A stretch of 64,000 nt of DNA from Desulfococcus sp041737845 (GTDB lineage Bacteria > Desulfobacterota > Desulfobacteria > Desulfobacterales > Desulfococcaceae), in assembly GCF_041737845.1 (NCBI RefSeq), contig NZ_JBGSQX010000074.1:1-64000 (forward strand), given 5' to 3'. Shown here piece after piece: positions 17,366 through 26,536 of this stretch. The notes beneath the pieces were generated by a model. That model was given only the letters and a program-made list of their open reading frames with translations. It was not told the DNA's origin and did no database searches. The stretch's first letter is position 1; the number at the start of each line of letters is the position of its first letter. The position numbers were made by a program, and so were the translations under genes.

Positions 17366-17713
17366 GGGGGGCTCCTTTTGGGTCGGGGCATTGAATGCAT
17401 GGTTAAATGACAGTGAAGATAAGCATTCCCTTCCGGTTCAGACAAGAACCGCCGCCATCCACGATGCCCCGGAAAATTTGTCATTTCCAATTACAGCCAT
17501 ATATTGGTTTATCTCAAATGGCGGCCCGGGGTGACGCCGTTCGCCAGGTCGTCCGGAACCTCCGGAGGTTCGGTAACACCCCACCGCGGAATGACCGAAT
17601 CCTTTGCCGCCGGGGCCGTCCGGCATATGGCCTGCGGAAAGCCGTTCCCGGGCCGTGTTTGCCCTCGATTGGGGAATATCAAATCACAACCGACATTGAT
17701 GATGGAGAATATT
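17366..17713. other. Intergenic region with a 16-bp palindrome
   Basis: A divergent intergenic space of 348 nt between the MBL gene (leftward) and the ADP-ribosylglycohydrolase gene (rightward). It holds a perfect palindrome GAACCTCCGGAGGTTC at 17556-17571, which could be an operator for either gene. I see no tRNA, small RNA or convincing -35/-10 pair. Confidence 0.4.
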
Positions 17714-18625
17714 ATGATCGACAACAGGAAAGCAGCCGTTTTGGCCTCATTTGCAGCGGATTCTCTCGCCCTGGGCGCCCACTGGATCTACGACACCGAC
17801 GAGATCGCCGCTCGTTTCGGCCGGGTGACGGCCCTCGAAAAGCCCGGACCGGATTCCTACCATACGACCAAGGAGAAAGGGGAGTTCACCCATTACGGGG
17901 ACCAGATGCTGGTGCTCCTGACCTCCCTTGCGGAGCAAAAGCGGTTCGACCTCGAGGATTTTTCCCGGCGGTGGCGAAAGCTCTTTGAACACTATGACGG
18001 CTACATGGACGGCGCCGCCAAGAAGACCCTCGCCTATTATGAAAAAGGAAAGACCGCGGAGACGGCCGGATCCCATACCGGCGATTTTGGCGGCGCCTCC
18101 CGGATGGCGCCCCTGGTAGGCCTGCTCGGTGGCGATCCCGACGGTCTGGCCGAAGCGGCCCGGGCCCAGGCCCGGATGACCCACGACGATCCCAACACCC
18201 TGGACACGGCGGATTTTTTTGCCCGGGTGACCGCGGCGGTGCTGAACGGCGCCTCTCCGACGGCGGCCATCGAGGAGATCGCTGCGTCGGAGGCCTTTGA
18301 GATGACCCCCGTCGCCATGTGGGTGGAGGAGGGGCTCAAGTCCCGCAACGAAGAGAGTGTTTCGGCCGTCGCCAAATTCGGCCAGGCGTGCGAGACGCCC
18401 CAGGTCTTTCCGGGGGTGGTCCATCTGATCGCCAGATATGAAGCGGACCTGAAGGAGGCGCTGATCCAGGCCGTCATGGCCGGGGGCGACAGCGCGGCCC
18501 GGGGTAGCATGACGGGCATGGTCCTGGCCGCCCACCTCGGGATGGACGCCATTCCCCGGGAGTGGACGGAGGGGATGAAAAAAGCGCAAGAGATCCTGTC
18601 ATTGCTGGAGAAAATCGCCGGGTAA
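17714..18625 (+). CDS. ADP-ribosylglycohydrolase-family protein
   Basis: 303 aa. All-helical DraG/ARH fold. The N-terminal block AAVLASFAADSLALGAHWIYD matches the family's first helix, and the C-terminal block GGDSAARGSMTGMVLAA matches the metal-binding GGDTDTNAA-type motif with substitutions. Family members remove ADP-ribose from proteins or cleave related N-glycosides using two Mg ions. Because the metal motif is altered (GGDSAAR), the substrate may differ from DraG. The start is placed at ATG 17714 after GGAG; in-frame codons further upstream have no ribosome site. Confidence 0.78.
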   Translation: MIDNRKAAVLASFAADSLALGAHWIYDTDEIAARFGRVTALEKPGPDSYHTTKEKGEFTHYGDQMLVLLTSLAEQKRFDLEDFSRRWRKLFEHYDGYMDGAAKKTLAYYEKGKTAETAGSHTGDFGGASRMAPLVGLLGGDPDGLAEAARAQARMTHDDPNTLDTADFFARVTAAVLNGASPTAAIEEIAASEAFEMTPVAMWVEEGLKSRNEESVSAVAKFGQACETPQVFPGVVHLIARYEADLKEALIQAVMAGGDSAARGSMTGMVLAAHLGMDAIPREWTEGMKKAQEILSLLEKIAG

Positions 18626-18640
18626 CCTTTAGGAGCGGCC

Positions 18641-18715
18641 GGGTGAACCGCCTCCGGACAGGTTCCAGTAAGCCTGGTTCACCCGTCACGCCTGATCTAT
18701 GATCCTCCGGACAGG
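18641..18715. repeat. Inverted and direct repeats between convergent genes
   Basis: GGGTGAACC (18641-18649) pairs with GGTTCACCC (18676-18684). The 12-mer CCTCCGGACAGG occurs at 18651-18662 and again at 18704-18715. The block separates the ends of the ADP-ribosylglycohydrolase and tesA genes, so a terminator role is plausible. The direct repeat suggests a partial local duplication. Confidence 0.5.
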
Positions 18716-18717
18716 CT

Positions 18718-19410
18718 TTACCCGTGCGTCTTCAGTCGGCCGATGGCCTCGATCACATGCGGGTATACGGTTTCCGCAACGATCCGGTAGCCCTCCGGAT
18801 TGGGGTGGATGCCGTCGGGCAGGTTGAGGCGCGGGTCGCCCGCAACGCCCTTGAGGAAAAACGGAATGAGGAGGACGTTTTCGTCTGCGGCCACCGACGG
18901 ATAGATCTCCCGAAAGGCGCCGGTGAATTCCGCCCCCAGGTTCCGGAACATCTCCATGCCGGCCAGGACCACCACCACTCCTTCCCCCTGGAGGATGCGG
19001 ACGATTTCGCGGATGTTCTTCCGGGTCAAGGCCGGGTCGACGCCCCTGAGGCCGTCGTTGGCGCCGGTTTCCAGGATGACGATATCCGGTTTCAGGGTCA
19101 GGACCCACCGGACCCGCGACAGGGCGCCGCTGCTGGTTTCGCCGCTGATGCCGGCGTTGATCACGGTATAGTTGAGGCCCGACGCCCGCAGCTTTGCTTC
19201 GAGGAGGGCAGGGTAGGCCGTCTCTTCATCAACGCCGAGCCCCTCTGTAAGGCTGTCTCCGAAGGCTGCGATCACGCCGGCCGGGACCTCCGGCGCAGCG
19301 GCCGCCATGGGTAGGGATGGCGGCGCCTCGGCGGCCGGTTTGCCGTCGCAGCCGCACAGCGCCGTCGAAAGCAAGGCCAAAGCGGATAATATCCAAAGCT
19401 GTCGTTTCAT
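18718..19410 (-). CDS. tesA: TesA-like GDSL/SGNH lipase-esterase lipoprotein
   Basis: 230 aa. A signal sequence ends in LCGC, a plausible lipobox with lipidated Cys near residue 22. SGNH blocks are present: GDSLTEG (nucleophile Ser), INAGISGETSSG (Gly), ETGANDGLRG (Asn) and DGIHPN (Asp and His). E. coli TesA is a periplasmic thioesterase/lysophospholipase. It is the last gene of a ybbA-ybbP-tesA unit, the same gene set as in enterobacteria, although here all three run in one direction. The substrate is inferred from family. Confidence 0.86.
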   Translation of the reverse strand: MKRQLWILSALALLSTALCGCDGKPAAEAPPSLPMAAAAPEVPAGVIAAFGDSLTEGLGVDEETAYPALLEAKLRASGLNYTVINAGISGETSSGALSRVRWVLTLKPDIVILETGANDGLRGVDPALTRKNIREIVRILQGEGVVVVLAGMEMFRNLGAEFTGAFREIYPSVAADENVLLIPFFLKGVAGDPRLNLPDGIHPNPEGYRIVAETVYPHVIEAIGRLKTHG

Positions 19411-19473
19411 CTGATCGATCCTTATCTGGTGGTAACCTGCCTGTCTTCCGAAACCGGTCTCAGGCGTGGGATG

Positions 19474-21972
19474 TCATTCCTCCGTCTGTTCCCTGAGGAA
19501 GACGACGGGTTTCTGCCGGAGAATAGGCAGAGTGGCTGCGCCCCCCACGCCCATGACCAGCAGGACGTTCCCGAAAAACAGCAGGGTGCTCTCCAACAAA
19601 TAGGGCTGGTAGTCGATGTCCAGCACCCGCGTGGCGATGATCCATCCGGCCGTCTGGGAGATCAGGAGGGCCTGCAGGGCGCTCGCGGCGCCGATGAGGG
19701 CGTTCTCCAGGGAGAACACCGACAGGATGAAACGGCTCCTGGCGCCCAGGATCCTGAAGTAGGCGGCCTCCTGGGTCCGGGCCATGCGGGTGGCGGCAAT
19801 GGCGCTCACGATGATGAGGAGCCCCGCCAGGATGCTCATCAGGGTGAACAACCGGACGATCATGGACAGGCGGTGCAGGATGTCCGCGAAGGTGCTGATG
19901 GTCTGGCTGACATCGATGGCGCTGATGTTGGGAAACCGCGAGATGACCCGGTTCTGGACGGCCGGCACCTCCGGCGACGGCACCCGGATCGCCGTGAAGA
20001 TGGTCTGGGGCGCGGATTTCAGGAGGGAGTCCGCGGGAAAGACGAAATAAAAAAACGGCTCGATGGTTTCCCGGGTCCGGGTACGGATGCTGGAAACGGT
20101 GGCCGTCACGGGCACCCCCTGGATCCGGAAGGTCAGCCGGTCCCCGATGCGCATGGACTGCATCTCCACGACCGTGTCCATCACCGACACCTGAAGCCCT
20201 TCCAGGTCCTCCCGGAACATGCGGTCGCCCTCGATGAGCCGCTCGTCCGCCAGCAGGTGGTCCCGGTAGGTCAGGTTGAAGGCCCGGGAGAGGTTGTCGC
20301 CCCGCCTCAGGCGCTCCTCCTCCCGGTGGATCTTTTCGCCGTTGATGGACAGGAGCCGCGACCGGATCACCGGGTAGAACTCGGGCGTCCGGCCGATGGC
20401 CTCCGAGAAGGGGTCGACCTGGTCGGGCTGGATGTCGATGAAAAAGAGGTTGGGGGCATTCTTCGGGTAGGAGCGGATGAAGGCCGCATCCAGGTTCTGC
20501 TCCACCAGGAAGATGGTGAAAATCAGGGACAGGGAGGCGCTCAGGGTGATGATGGTCGACCGGGTGGCGTTGCCCGCCCGGAACAGGCCCCGGATGGCCT
20601 GGCGCAGGGCCAGCGGACCGCTTTTCATCCGTTTCAGGGGTGCAAGAAGTCCCTGGGTGAAGAGGGCGGAGAGGAGGATGAGGGCCAGGGTTCCCCCCAG
20701 GAACTTGAGGCCCGTATCGAGGTCTTTCAGTTGAAGCAGGATGATCCCGGTGAAGAAGAGAATGATGAAGAGGAGGGTGGCGAAGAAAACGGGCCCTTTT
20801 TTTGCGGCCGCGGCCGCCTTTCTGAATACCCGGTTGGGCCGCACGTCCCGGATGCGGTGGATGGGCAGAAAGGCGAAGAGCACCACCGTGAGCGACCCCA
20901 GCAGCGCGCCCTGGACAATCGTGGCCCCCGACAGGCCCGTTTCGCTGCCTTTGGGCAGAAGGTCGCCCCACAGGAGGAACAGGCCGTGCTGCAGCAGGCT
21001 CCCCAGGGCCAGGCCGATCAGGGTCCCGGCCGTCCCGAAGAGGGCGACAAGGGTCAGGTAATTGAGGGTGACGAAACGGCCGGTTCCGCCCAGGGCCTTG
21101 ATGACGGCGATGGTCTCTTCCTTGTCCTTCAGGTAGGCCGAAAGCGAGCTTCGAATGCCCAGGCCCGAGAGCAGCAGGATGAAGACGGAGATGAGGGAGA
21201 GAAAAAAGAGGAAATTGTCGAAAAACCGCTTGATCCGGGACCCGGCCGTCCGGAAGGTCTCGACCTGCTCCTGTCCGTCCACGGCGGCGCGTGAAAGCGC
21301 GGCCGACAGGGCATCCAGGTCCTCCTTTTCGCCGGTTTTGAGAAGAAGAATATACCTGACGCGGCTCCCTTTTTTCAGGAGATCGAGCTGGGCAAGGTCG
21401 GCCTCGCTGATGAAGACCCGGGGGCCGAAGGAGAGGAAATTGACCGGCCGGTCCGGCTCCTTCAAAACCACGTCGCGGATGACGAGCTCAGCACTTCCCA
21501 CGTGGAGGGCATCCCCAAGTGACAGGCCCAGCCGCTCCAGGAGGGCCTGCTCCACCACCACGCTACCGGGGGCCAGTACCGCAGGGAAGGGGCGGCCCGA
21601 CGAGAGTACCACCTCGCCGTAGAACGGGTAGGCGGGGCCCACGATTTTCAGGTCCGCCAGGAGCGAATTCTCTTTGTTTCCGCTTCGGACGACGGAATAG
21701 AACTCATGGACGGCGGTGCTTTGGACGCGGCCCCGGGTTTCTATGTCCTGAACGGCCGCAAGGAGGGGCGGGGAGAGGGGGAAGTGGGACCGTACGATGA
21801 TGTCCGCTGCATGGAGGGAGCGGGCGTCCCGGAGCAGCGACCGGTTGAGGCTCTCGCTGAAGCCGTTCACCGCCACCACGGCGACGATGGAAAGGATGAC
21901 GCTGAGGACGAAGACGGCCGCCTGGTGGCCGCCTGCGGCGAGCTGCCGGAACAGGAACCTGGCGTGGATCAT
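19474..21972 (-). CDS. ybbP: YbbP-like FtsX/LolE-type ABC transporter permease
   Basis: 832 aa, two tandem FtsX units with about ten TM helices. An N-terminal TM precedes a large periplasmic domain, then three TMs near residues 245-370, a second periplasmic domain, and three C-terminal TMs. This length and layout match E. coli YbbP (~804 aa). The start ATG overlaps the ATPase stop by 4 nt. Type VII ABC systems like this transmit force to the periplasm, extracting lipoproteins or other substrates, rather than importing. The neighbouring TesA lipoprotein is the likely functional partner. Confidence 0.87.
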   Translation of the reverse strand: MIHARFLFRQLAAGGHQAAVFVLSVILSIVAVVAVNGFSESLNRSLLRDARSLHAADIIVRSHFPLSPPLLAAVQDIETRGRVQSTAVHEFYSVVRSGNKENSLLADLKIVGPAYPFYGEVVLSSGRPFPAVLAPGSVVVEQALLERLGLSLGDALHVGSAELVIRDVVLKEPDRPVNFLSFGPRVFISEADLAQLDLLKKGSRVRYILLLKTGEKEDLDALSAALSRAAVDGQEQVETFRTAGSRIKRFFDNFLFFLSLISVFILLLSGLGIRSSLSAYLKDKEETIAVIKALGGTGRFVTLNYLTLVALFGTAGTLIGLALGSLLQHGLFLLWGDLLPKGSETGLSGATIVQGALLGSLTVVLFAFLPIHRIRDVRPNRVFRKAAAAAKKGPVFFATLLFIILFFTGIILLQLKDLDTGLKFLGGTLALILLSALFTQGLLAPLKRMKSGPLALRQAIRGLFRAGNATRSTIITLSASLSLIFTIFLVEQNLDAAFIRSYPKNAPNLFFIDIQPDQVDPFSEAIGRTPEFYPVIRSRLLSINGEKIHREEERLRRGDNLSRAFNLTYRDHLLADERLIEGDRMFREDLEGLQVSVMDTVVEMQSMRIGDRLTFRIQGVPVTATVSSIRTRTRETIEPFFYFVFPADSLLKSAPQTIFTAIRVPSPEVPAVQNRVISRFPNISAIDVSQTISTFADILHRLSMIVRLFTLMSILAGLLIIVSAIAATRMARTQEAAYFRILGARSRFILSVFSLENALIGAASALQALLISQTAGWIIATRVLDIDYQPYLLESTLLFFGNVLLVMGVGGAATLPILRQKPVVFLREQTEE

Positions 21973-22646
21973 GGCGTCGTCCCGTCCGCGATCTCGCCGT
22001 CCCGGAGGACCAGCCTGCGGTCGGCCATGGCGGCGATCTCGGCGCTGTGGGTGACCAGGATGAGGGTCGCGCCCCGCTCCTTCCTGAGATCGAGAAGCAG
22101 CGACAGGATGGCGCCGCTGTTCTCTGTGTCGAGGTTCCCCGTGGGTTCGTCCGCGAAGAGGATGTCCGGTTCGTTGACGAGGGCCCGGCAGATGGCCGCC
22201 CGCTGCTTTTCGCCGCCGGAGAGCTGGTGGGGAAAATGGTGCCGGCGCGCCGTGAGCCCGACCCGGCCGAGGAGCGCCTCGGCCTTTTCCCGGGCATGCC
22301 GGTTTCCGGAGAGCTCCGCCGGAAACATGACGTTTTCGAGGGCGTTCAGGGCGGGCACCAGGTGAAAGGACTGAAAGACGAATCCGAAGGTCCGGTTCCG
22401 GAAAGGAGCCATCTCGTCCTCGCTCAGGTGGGTGATCTCCCGGTTCCGGATGAAGATCCGTCCCGATGTCGGCCGGTCGAGGCCCGAGAGCAGGGTCAGA
22501 AGGGTGGTCTTGCCGCTGCCGCTGTTGCCCTGGATCACGAGGAACTCCCCCGGAAAGACCGAGAGGGAGACATCGTTTAGAATGGTGATCTCCCGGTTTT
22601 CCAGGGCGTAGGTCCGGGTCAGGTTCTGGGCGTCAAGGATCATCAT
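21969..22646 (-). CDS. ybbA: YbbA/LolD-like ABC transporter ATPase
   Basis: 225 aa. Walker A GNSGSGKTTL is near residue 40, the Q-loop is in FVFQSFHLVP, the signature is LSGGEKQRAAICRAL, and Walker B is DILFADEPTGNLD, a form typical of MacB/LolD/YbbA ATPases. The start is one of two adjacent ATGs (22646 or 22643); the reading frame runs open further upstream but without family similarity. 4-nt overlap with the permease gene. Confidence 0.9.
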   Translation of the reverse strand: MMILDAQNLTRTYALENREITILNDVSLSVFPGEFLVIQGNSGSGKTTLLTLLSGLDRPTSGRIFIRNREITHLSEDEMAPFRNRTFGFVFQSFHLVPALNALENVMFPAELSGNRHAREKAEALLGRVGLTARRHHFPHQLSGGEKQRAAICRALVNEPDILFADEPTGNLDTENSGAILSLLLDLRKERGATLILVTHSAEIAAMADRRLVLRDGEIADGTTP

Positions 22647-22698
22647 CGTGGTCGTGCCTGCCTTTTCTGATGGTGTCGGATTTGTTGCGGCGCTGCGG

Positions 22699-23442
22699 TC
22701 AGGCGGACATGCCCGACAGGAAAGCCGCCACGCTCTCTCCCAGGATCGGGTGGTTGTATCCCCCTTCCAGGATGGCGAAGCAGCCGCCGCCGTTGCGGAC
22801 CGCCGTCTCCCGCACCAGAAAGCCCATCCGGTAATAGTCGTCGGTCTCGAGGAGCCCGCCCCAGTCCTCCCGGTGATGGTCGAAGCCGGCCGAGATCCCG
22901 ATGATGTCCGCCGTAACCCCGGACAGGACCTGGGCGACGTTCCGGACGTATTCGTGCCTTTCCCGCGACTCGGGATTATGGAGGGCGACCCAGGGCTCCG
23001 GCCCCAGGATGTTGACGTTTCCGTCGCCGTAATGGAGATCGAAGTCGAGGACAAAGGCCGACTGGATCTTTTTCCGGCGCTTCATGGCCGTGAGGGCCAC
23101 GGCCATGTTGTTGAAGTAGCAGAACCCCCACGACGAGTCGGCCGAGGCATGGTGGCCGGGGGGGCGGATCAGGGCGAAACAGGGCTCGCTGATGCCGATC
23201 TCCGCCGCCTGGATGGCGCCGCCGGCGGCCAGGGCGCTGATCTCATAGAGCCCCTTCCCCTTGACGCGCGCCACGTGCGCCGGGGTGTGGACGGCCGTGA
23301 TATCGGCCTCCGACGCAGGCCTTGCTTCAATGAATTGGGCCTGGCCCCCTATGGCTGCGACCACGGCCTCCATCCGGCCCTCGTCCGCGGCGGGATCGGA
23401 GGTGTAGACGCTCTTAAAATTTTCGTGAAAAACGACTTTCAT
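22699..23442 (-). CDS. Histone deacetylase-like (AcuC/polyamine deacetylase) hydrolase
   Basis: 247 aa. Arginase/deacetylase fold with the catalytic His pair in RPPGHHA, zinc ligands Asp and His in LDFDLHYGDG, and Asp in SAGFDHH. The end carries LEGGYNH, the usual Gly-rich segment with the active-site Tyr. Bacterial members deacetylate acetylpolyamines, acetoin-utilisation enzymes or other small amides. It is shorter than most (~300-370 aa), mainly at the C-terminus. The start at 23442 has GGAAGG upstream. It lies 53 nt upstream of the ybbA operon on the same strand and may be its first gene. Confidence 0.85.
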   Translation of the reverse strand: MKVVFHENFKSVYTSDPAADEGRMEAVVAAIGGQAQFIEARPASEADITAVHTPAHVARVKGKGLYEISALAAGGAIQAAEIGISEPCFALIRPPGHHASADSSWGFCYFNNMAVALTAMKRRKKIQSAFVLDFDLHYGDGNVNILGPEPWVALHNPESRERHEYVRNVAQVLSGVTADIIGISAGFDHHREDWGGLLETDDYYRMGFLVRETAVRNGGGCFAILEGGYNHPILGESVAAFLSGMSA

Positions 23443-23732
23443 ACCCACCTTCCTTCTTAGAAAAGGGAATGCCGGCCAACATCTCAAAAATATATTTTAA
23501 GATAACACGGGAAGTTCTCCCGGACAAGTTTCCTTCCGCATGTTGGAACAGCGCCTTTTTTCGGCAATCGGGGCGCTCCGGCGGAAAGCTTGACAGCCGG
23601 AGGACCTATCCTTAGGTTAACAACCTGTGCGCAAACATCACGGCAGCGGCCGCCCCGAGAGGCGCCCCTCCCCGTTTTGTTCAGAAAATCATGATTGACT
23701 CGCAACGATGCCCCGCCAGGGGCGGATTTCGG

Positions 23733-25157
23733 ATGGAAAAGGAAAACGTGACGCAGCCCATCGCCTTCCTGGGCGTCCGGCCCGAGCCCTTCGCCCGCTA
23801 CCGGCGGGTCCTCGGGGTCAGTCTCCCTCTGGTGGTGAGCATGGCGACCACCATGATCCTGGAGGCGACGGATCGGATTTTTCTGGCCCACTATTCCCTG
23901 GACGCCATCGCGGCCGCCACGCCCGGCGGGCTGACCGCGTTTCTGTTCATCGCGTTCTTCATGGGCGTGGGCGGCTACGTCAACGTGTTCGTGGCCCAGT
24001 ATACGGGGGCCGGGTCGGCGCACCGGGTGGGAAGCGCCCTGTGGCAGGGGATCTATTTTTCCGTTTTTGCCGGCGCCGCTCTTTCGGCCCTCTCGTTCAC
24101 CGCCGTTCCCCTGTTCGACCTGGTCGGCCACGGGGAGGAGATCCGCCGGCTGGAGGTGAGCTACTTCCGGATGCTCTGCATGGGCGGCGGGCTCTGTGTG
24201 CTCGATGCCACGCTCTCCTGTTTTTATTCCGGCCGCGGCCTGACGCGGCCGGTCATGCTGGTTCACGTGGCGGGAATGCTGCTCAACATCCCCCTCAACT
24301 ACGCCCTGATCTACGGGCGCTGGATCTTCCCTGAGATGGGCATCGCCGGCGCCGGCCTGGGGACGGTCATCTCATGGGGGGCCATTGCGCTGCTGTTCAC
24401 CGGCCTGATCTTTACCCGGGCCAATGACCGACGGTACGGCGTGATCGGAAAGCGACGGTTCGAGGCGGAGCTCTTCAGGCGCCTCCTGCGCTTCGGGGTC
24501 CCCGGGTCTCTCCAGATGACCATGGACCTGTTCGCCTTCACCTTCTTCGTCCTCATGGTCGGCCGGATCGGGAGCGTCGAGCTGGCGGTCACGAACATCG
24601 TCCTTACCATCAACAACCTGGCCTTCATGCCGATCATGGGGTTTTCCATGGGGACCAGCACCCTGGTGGGCCAGGCCCTGGGGCGGTCGGATCCCGAAGC
24701 GGCCCTGGCCGATGTCCGGGCCTCCCTCCACCTGATCTATCTGTATATCCTTTTCACCGCGCTATTTTATCTGATCTGGCCCGAGTGGACCCTCTCGCTG
24801 TTTTATGCCCGCAACCTGCCGGCCGGGGAGCTGGAGCGGATGTCGGAGATGGGCGTCGTGCTGCTCCGGTTCGTGGTCTTTTATATCTTCTTCGACGCCC
24901 AGTACATGATCTACACCGGCGCCCTGAGGGGGGCCGGCGATACCCGGTTCATCATGTGGACGGTGGGCGGGCTCTCGGTGTTGACCATGATCCTGCCCAT
25001 TCATATCGGGGTCTTCTTTCTGGGCAGGGGGGTCTATTTCGCCTGGGGCTGCGTCACCTTCTTCATCGTCTCCCTTTTCACGGCGGCCTTCATCCGCTTC
25101 CATCAGGGAAGATGGCGGTCCATGCGGGTCATCGAGCCGGCCGAAAAGCGCCTGTGA
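23733..25157 (+). CDS. MATE-family multidrug/Na+ antiporter
   Basis: 474 aa with twelve predicted TM helices in two repeats of six. The first TM block LPLVVSMATTMILEATDRIFLAHYS and the later LPLVV/VPGSLQMTMDLF pair are characteristic of NorM/DinF-type MATE proteins. It exports cationic drugs or metabolites in exchange for Na+ or H+. The start is taken at 23733; an in-frame ATG at 23691 lacks a ribosome site. TTGACA at 23590 may be part of its promoter, but no good -10 follows. Confidence 0.86.
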   Translation: MEKENVTQPIAFLGVRPEPFARYRRVLGVSLPLVVSMATTMILEATDRIFLAHYSLDAIAAATPGGLTAFLFIAFFMGVGGYVNVFVAQYTGAGSAHRVGSALWQGIYFSVFAGAALSALSFTAVPLFDLVGHGEEIRRLEVSYFRMLCMGGGLCVLDATLSCFYSGRGLTRPVMLVHVAGMLLNIPLNYALIYGRWIFPEMGIAGAGLGTVISWGAIALLFTGLIFTRANDRRYGVIGKRRFEAELFRRLLRFGVPGSLQMTMDLFAFTFFVLMVGRIGSVELAVTNIVLTINNLAFMPIMGFSMGTSTLVGQALGRSDPEAALADVRASLHLIYLYILFTALFYLIWPEWTLSLFYARNLPAGELERMSEMGVVLLRFVVFYIFFDAQYMIYTGALRGAGDTRFIMWTVGGLSVLTMILPIHIGVFFLGRGVYFAWGCVTFFIVSLFTAAFIRFHQGRWRSMRVIEPAEKRL

Positions 25158-25170
25158 TCCTCACATGCCG

Positions 25171-25200
25171 TCACCGCCGATGAAGATCTTGCGTTGCCAT
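25171..25200 (-). other. Tiny 9-codon ORF with strong ribosome site, possible gene stump
   Basis: Directly after the racemase stop, TAAGGAG and a 6-nt spacer lead into ATG, and nine codons (MATQDLHRR) then end at TGA. The signal for translation is better than for many real genes here, yet there is no room for a protein before the MATE gene end. It is most simply the surviving 5' end of a deleted downstream gene. Confidence 0.3.
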
Positions 25201-25210
25201 GGTTTTCTCC

Positions 25211-25915
25211 TTACTTTTGCGGATCGAAAAGGGATTGTTCCACCGCCTTTGCCGCATGAATTTCGGTCGTGTCGAAAAGTTTGACGGGGGTATCCTCCTG
25301 GCTGACCAGCATGCCGATTTCGGTGCACCCGAGAATGACCGCTTCGGCGCCTTGTTCGGCCAGTCGGTTGATGATATGAAGGAATTGAGTTCTGGAGTCG
25401 GGCTCGATTTTGCCCAGGCAAAGCTCCTGGAAGATGACCTGATGGACCAGCCGCCGGTCGGCTTCATCGGGCACGAGTACGTCCAGCCCATATCGTTCGC
25501 GCAGCCGGCCCTTGTAAAAATTGTGCTCCATCGTGAACGCCGTGCCCAGCAGGCCGGCCGTTTGAATGCCGTTTCGCACAAGGGCCTCGCCGGTGGCATC
25601 GGCGATGTGGAGCAATGAGATGGTGATCGCCTTCTCGATTTCCGGCGCAACCTTGTGCATCGTGTTGGTGCAGAGGAGCAGGAATTCCGCTCCCGCGGCC
25701 TGGATCGAAAGCGCCGCCTCACAGAGAACGGCCGCGGTCCCTTCCCAATCCCCGTCGCGCTGCAATTTCTCAATCTGCGCGAAATCGACGCTGTAGAGAA
25801 CAATCTTGGCGGAGTGGAAGCCGCCCAGGGTTTTTTTGACTCCCGCATTGATCGCCCGATAGTAGCCAACCGTGCTTTCCCAGCTCATTCCGCCCAAAAG
25901 GCCTATTGTTTTCAT
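25211..25915 (-). CDS. Aspartate/glutamate racemase-family protein
   Basis: 234 aa. The two catalytic Cys are in LLCTNTMHK and ILGCTEIGML, and the N-terminus MKTIGLLGGMSWEST is the family hallmark. These PLP-independent racemases interconvert D- and L-amino acids, often aspartate, by a two-base Cys mechanism. Length is normal for the family. Its only same-strand neighbour is a 9-codon stump. Confidence 0.9.
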   Translation of the reverse strand: MKTIGLLGGMSWESTVGYYRAINAGVKKTLGGFHSAKIVLYSVDFAQIEKLQRDGDWEGTAAVLCEAALSIQAAGAEFLLLCTNTMHKVAPEIEKAITISLLHIADATGEALVRNGIQTAGLLGTAFTMEHNFYKGRLRERYGLDVLVPDEADRRLVHQVIFQELCLGKIEPDSRTQFLHIINRLAEQGAEAVILGCTEIGMLVSQEDTPVKLFDTTEIHAAKAVEQSLFDPQK

Positions 25916-26113
25916 GTTGCCTCTCCATGTGGTGTTGCGGTATAAGGCCCGCGCCTTCCCCCAAGGTTATTCCTTCCTGCCTGCCAAATCACCGACAAGC
26001 TTTTCATAGAGCGGTGGGGATTGAAAAGGATTTTCTCGCAGAACCTGAATTAATTTTCCTGAATGATAGAACGTTATCGGATGGTTGCGGAGGGCGGAGA
26101 GGCGTCGAACCGG

Positions 26114-26536
26114 TTAAACCGGCGATTCCCAGGCTGCGGATGCTTTCCGGTGCTGGGGAGGCAATGCCGCGGCCGGAAGCGTCCGGGCCGACAGGTGGTC
26201 GAGGATGAGCTTCAGGTGATGGATTTCCGACGGTATGAGCATATAGTAGATGATGCCCGTTCCCCGGATGCGGGTCTGGAGTTCCGGGTCGGCGCTGTCG
26301 CTCATGGCCACGATGCTGATGCCCGGCTGCCGGGCCTTGACCGCTGCGATGGTCCGTTCGCCGGGCGCACCGGCAGGGCCCACCTCCAGCATGGCCAGGT
26401 CGAATATCATGGTTCTCATGAGCGCGGCGGCGGCGCGGGCATCATGACAGGGTCCGGCATCGTGCCCCCATAACCGGATGCGGTGCGCCAGGTCATCGGC
26501 AAAGGGCGCTGAATGGTGAACAATCAGGACGTTCAT
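26114..26536 (-). CDS. Degenerate response-regulator receiver protein
   Basis: 140 aa. The fold of a receiver domain is clear (MNVLIVHHS, IFDLAMLEVG, ISIVAMSDSAD, GIIYYMLIPSE), but three of the four key positions have changed. The acidic pair is HH, the phospho-accepting Asp is Glu in MLEVG, and the conserved Lys before Pro is Ile. Phosphorylation is therefore unlikely, and the Glu may mimic an always-on state. A ~25-residue basic/Pro tail follows. The start has GGGGAGG upstream. No kinase is adjacent. Confidence 0.65.
   Translation of the reverse strand: MNVLIVHHSAPFADDLAHRIRLWGHDAGPCHDARAAAALMRTMIFDLAMLEVGPAGAPGERTIAAVKARQPGISIVAMSDSADPELQTRIRGTGIIYYMLIPSEIHHLKLILDHLSARTLPAAALPPQHRKASAAWESPV

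Noticed and set aside
19429..21294. 621-aa ORF antisense to ybbP
   Set aside because: Asp/Gly/Gln-rich composition typical of a complementary-strand shadow.
23590..23617. Sigma-70 promoter for the MATE gene (TTGACA at 23590)
   Set aside because: The -35 is perfect, but no acceptable -10 occurs at 16-18 nt spacing.
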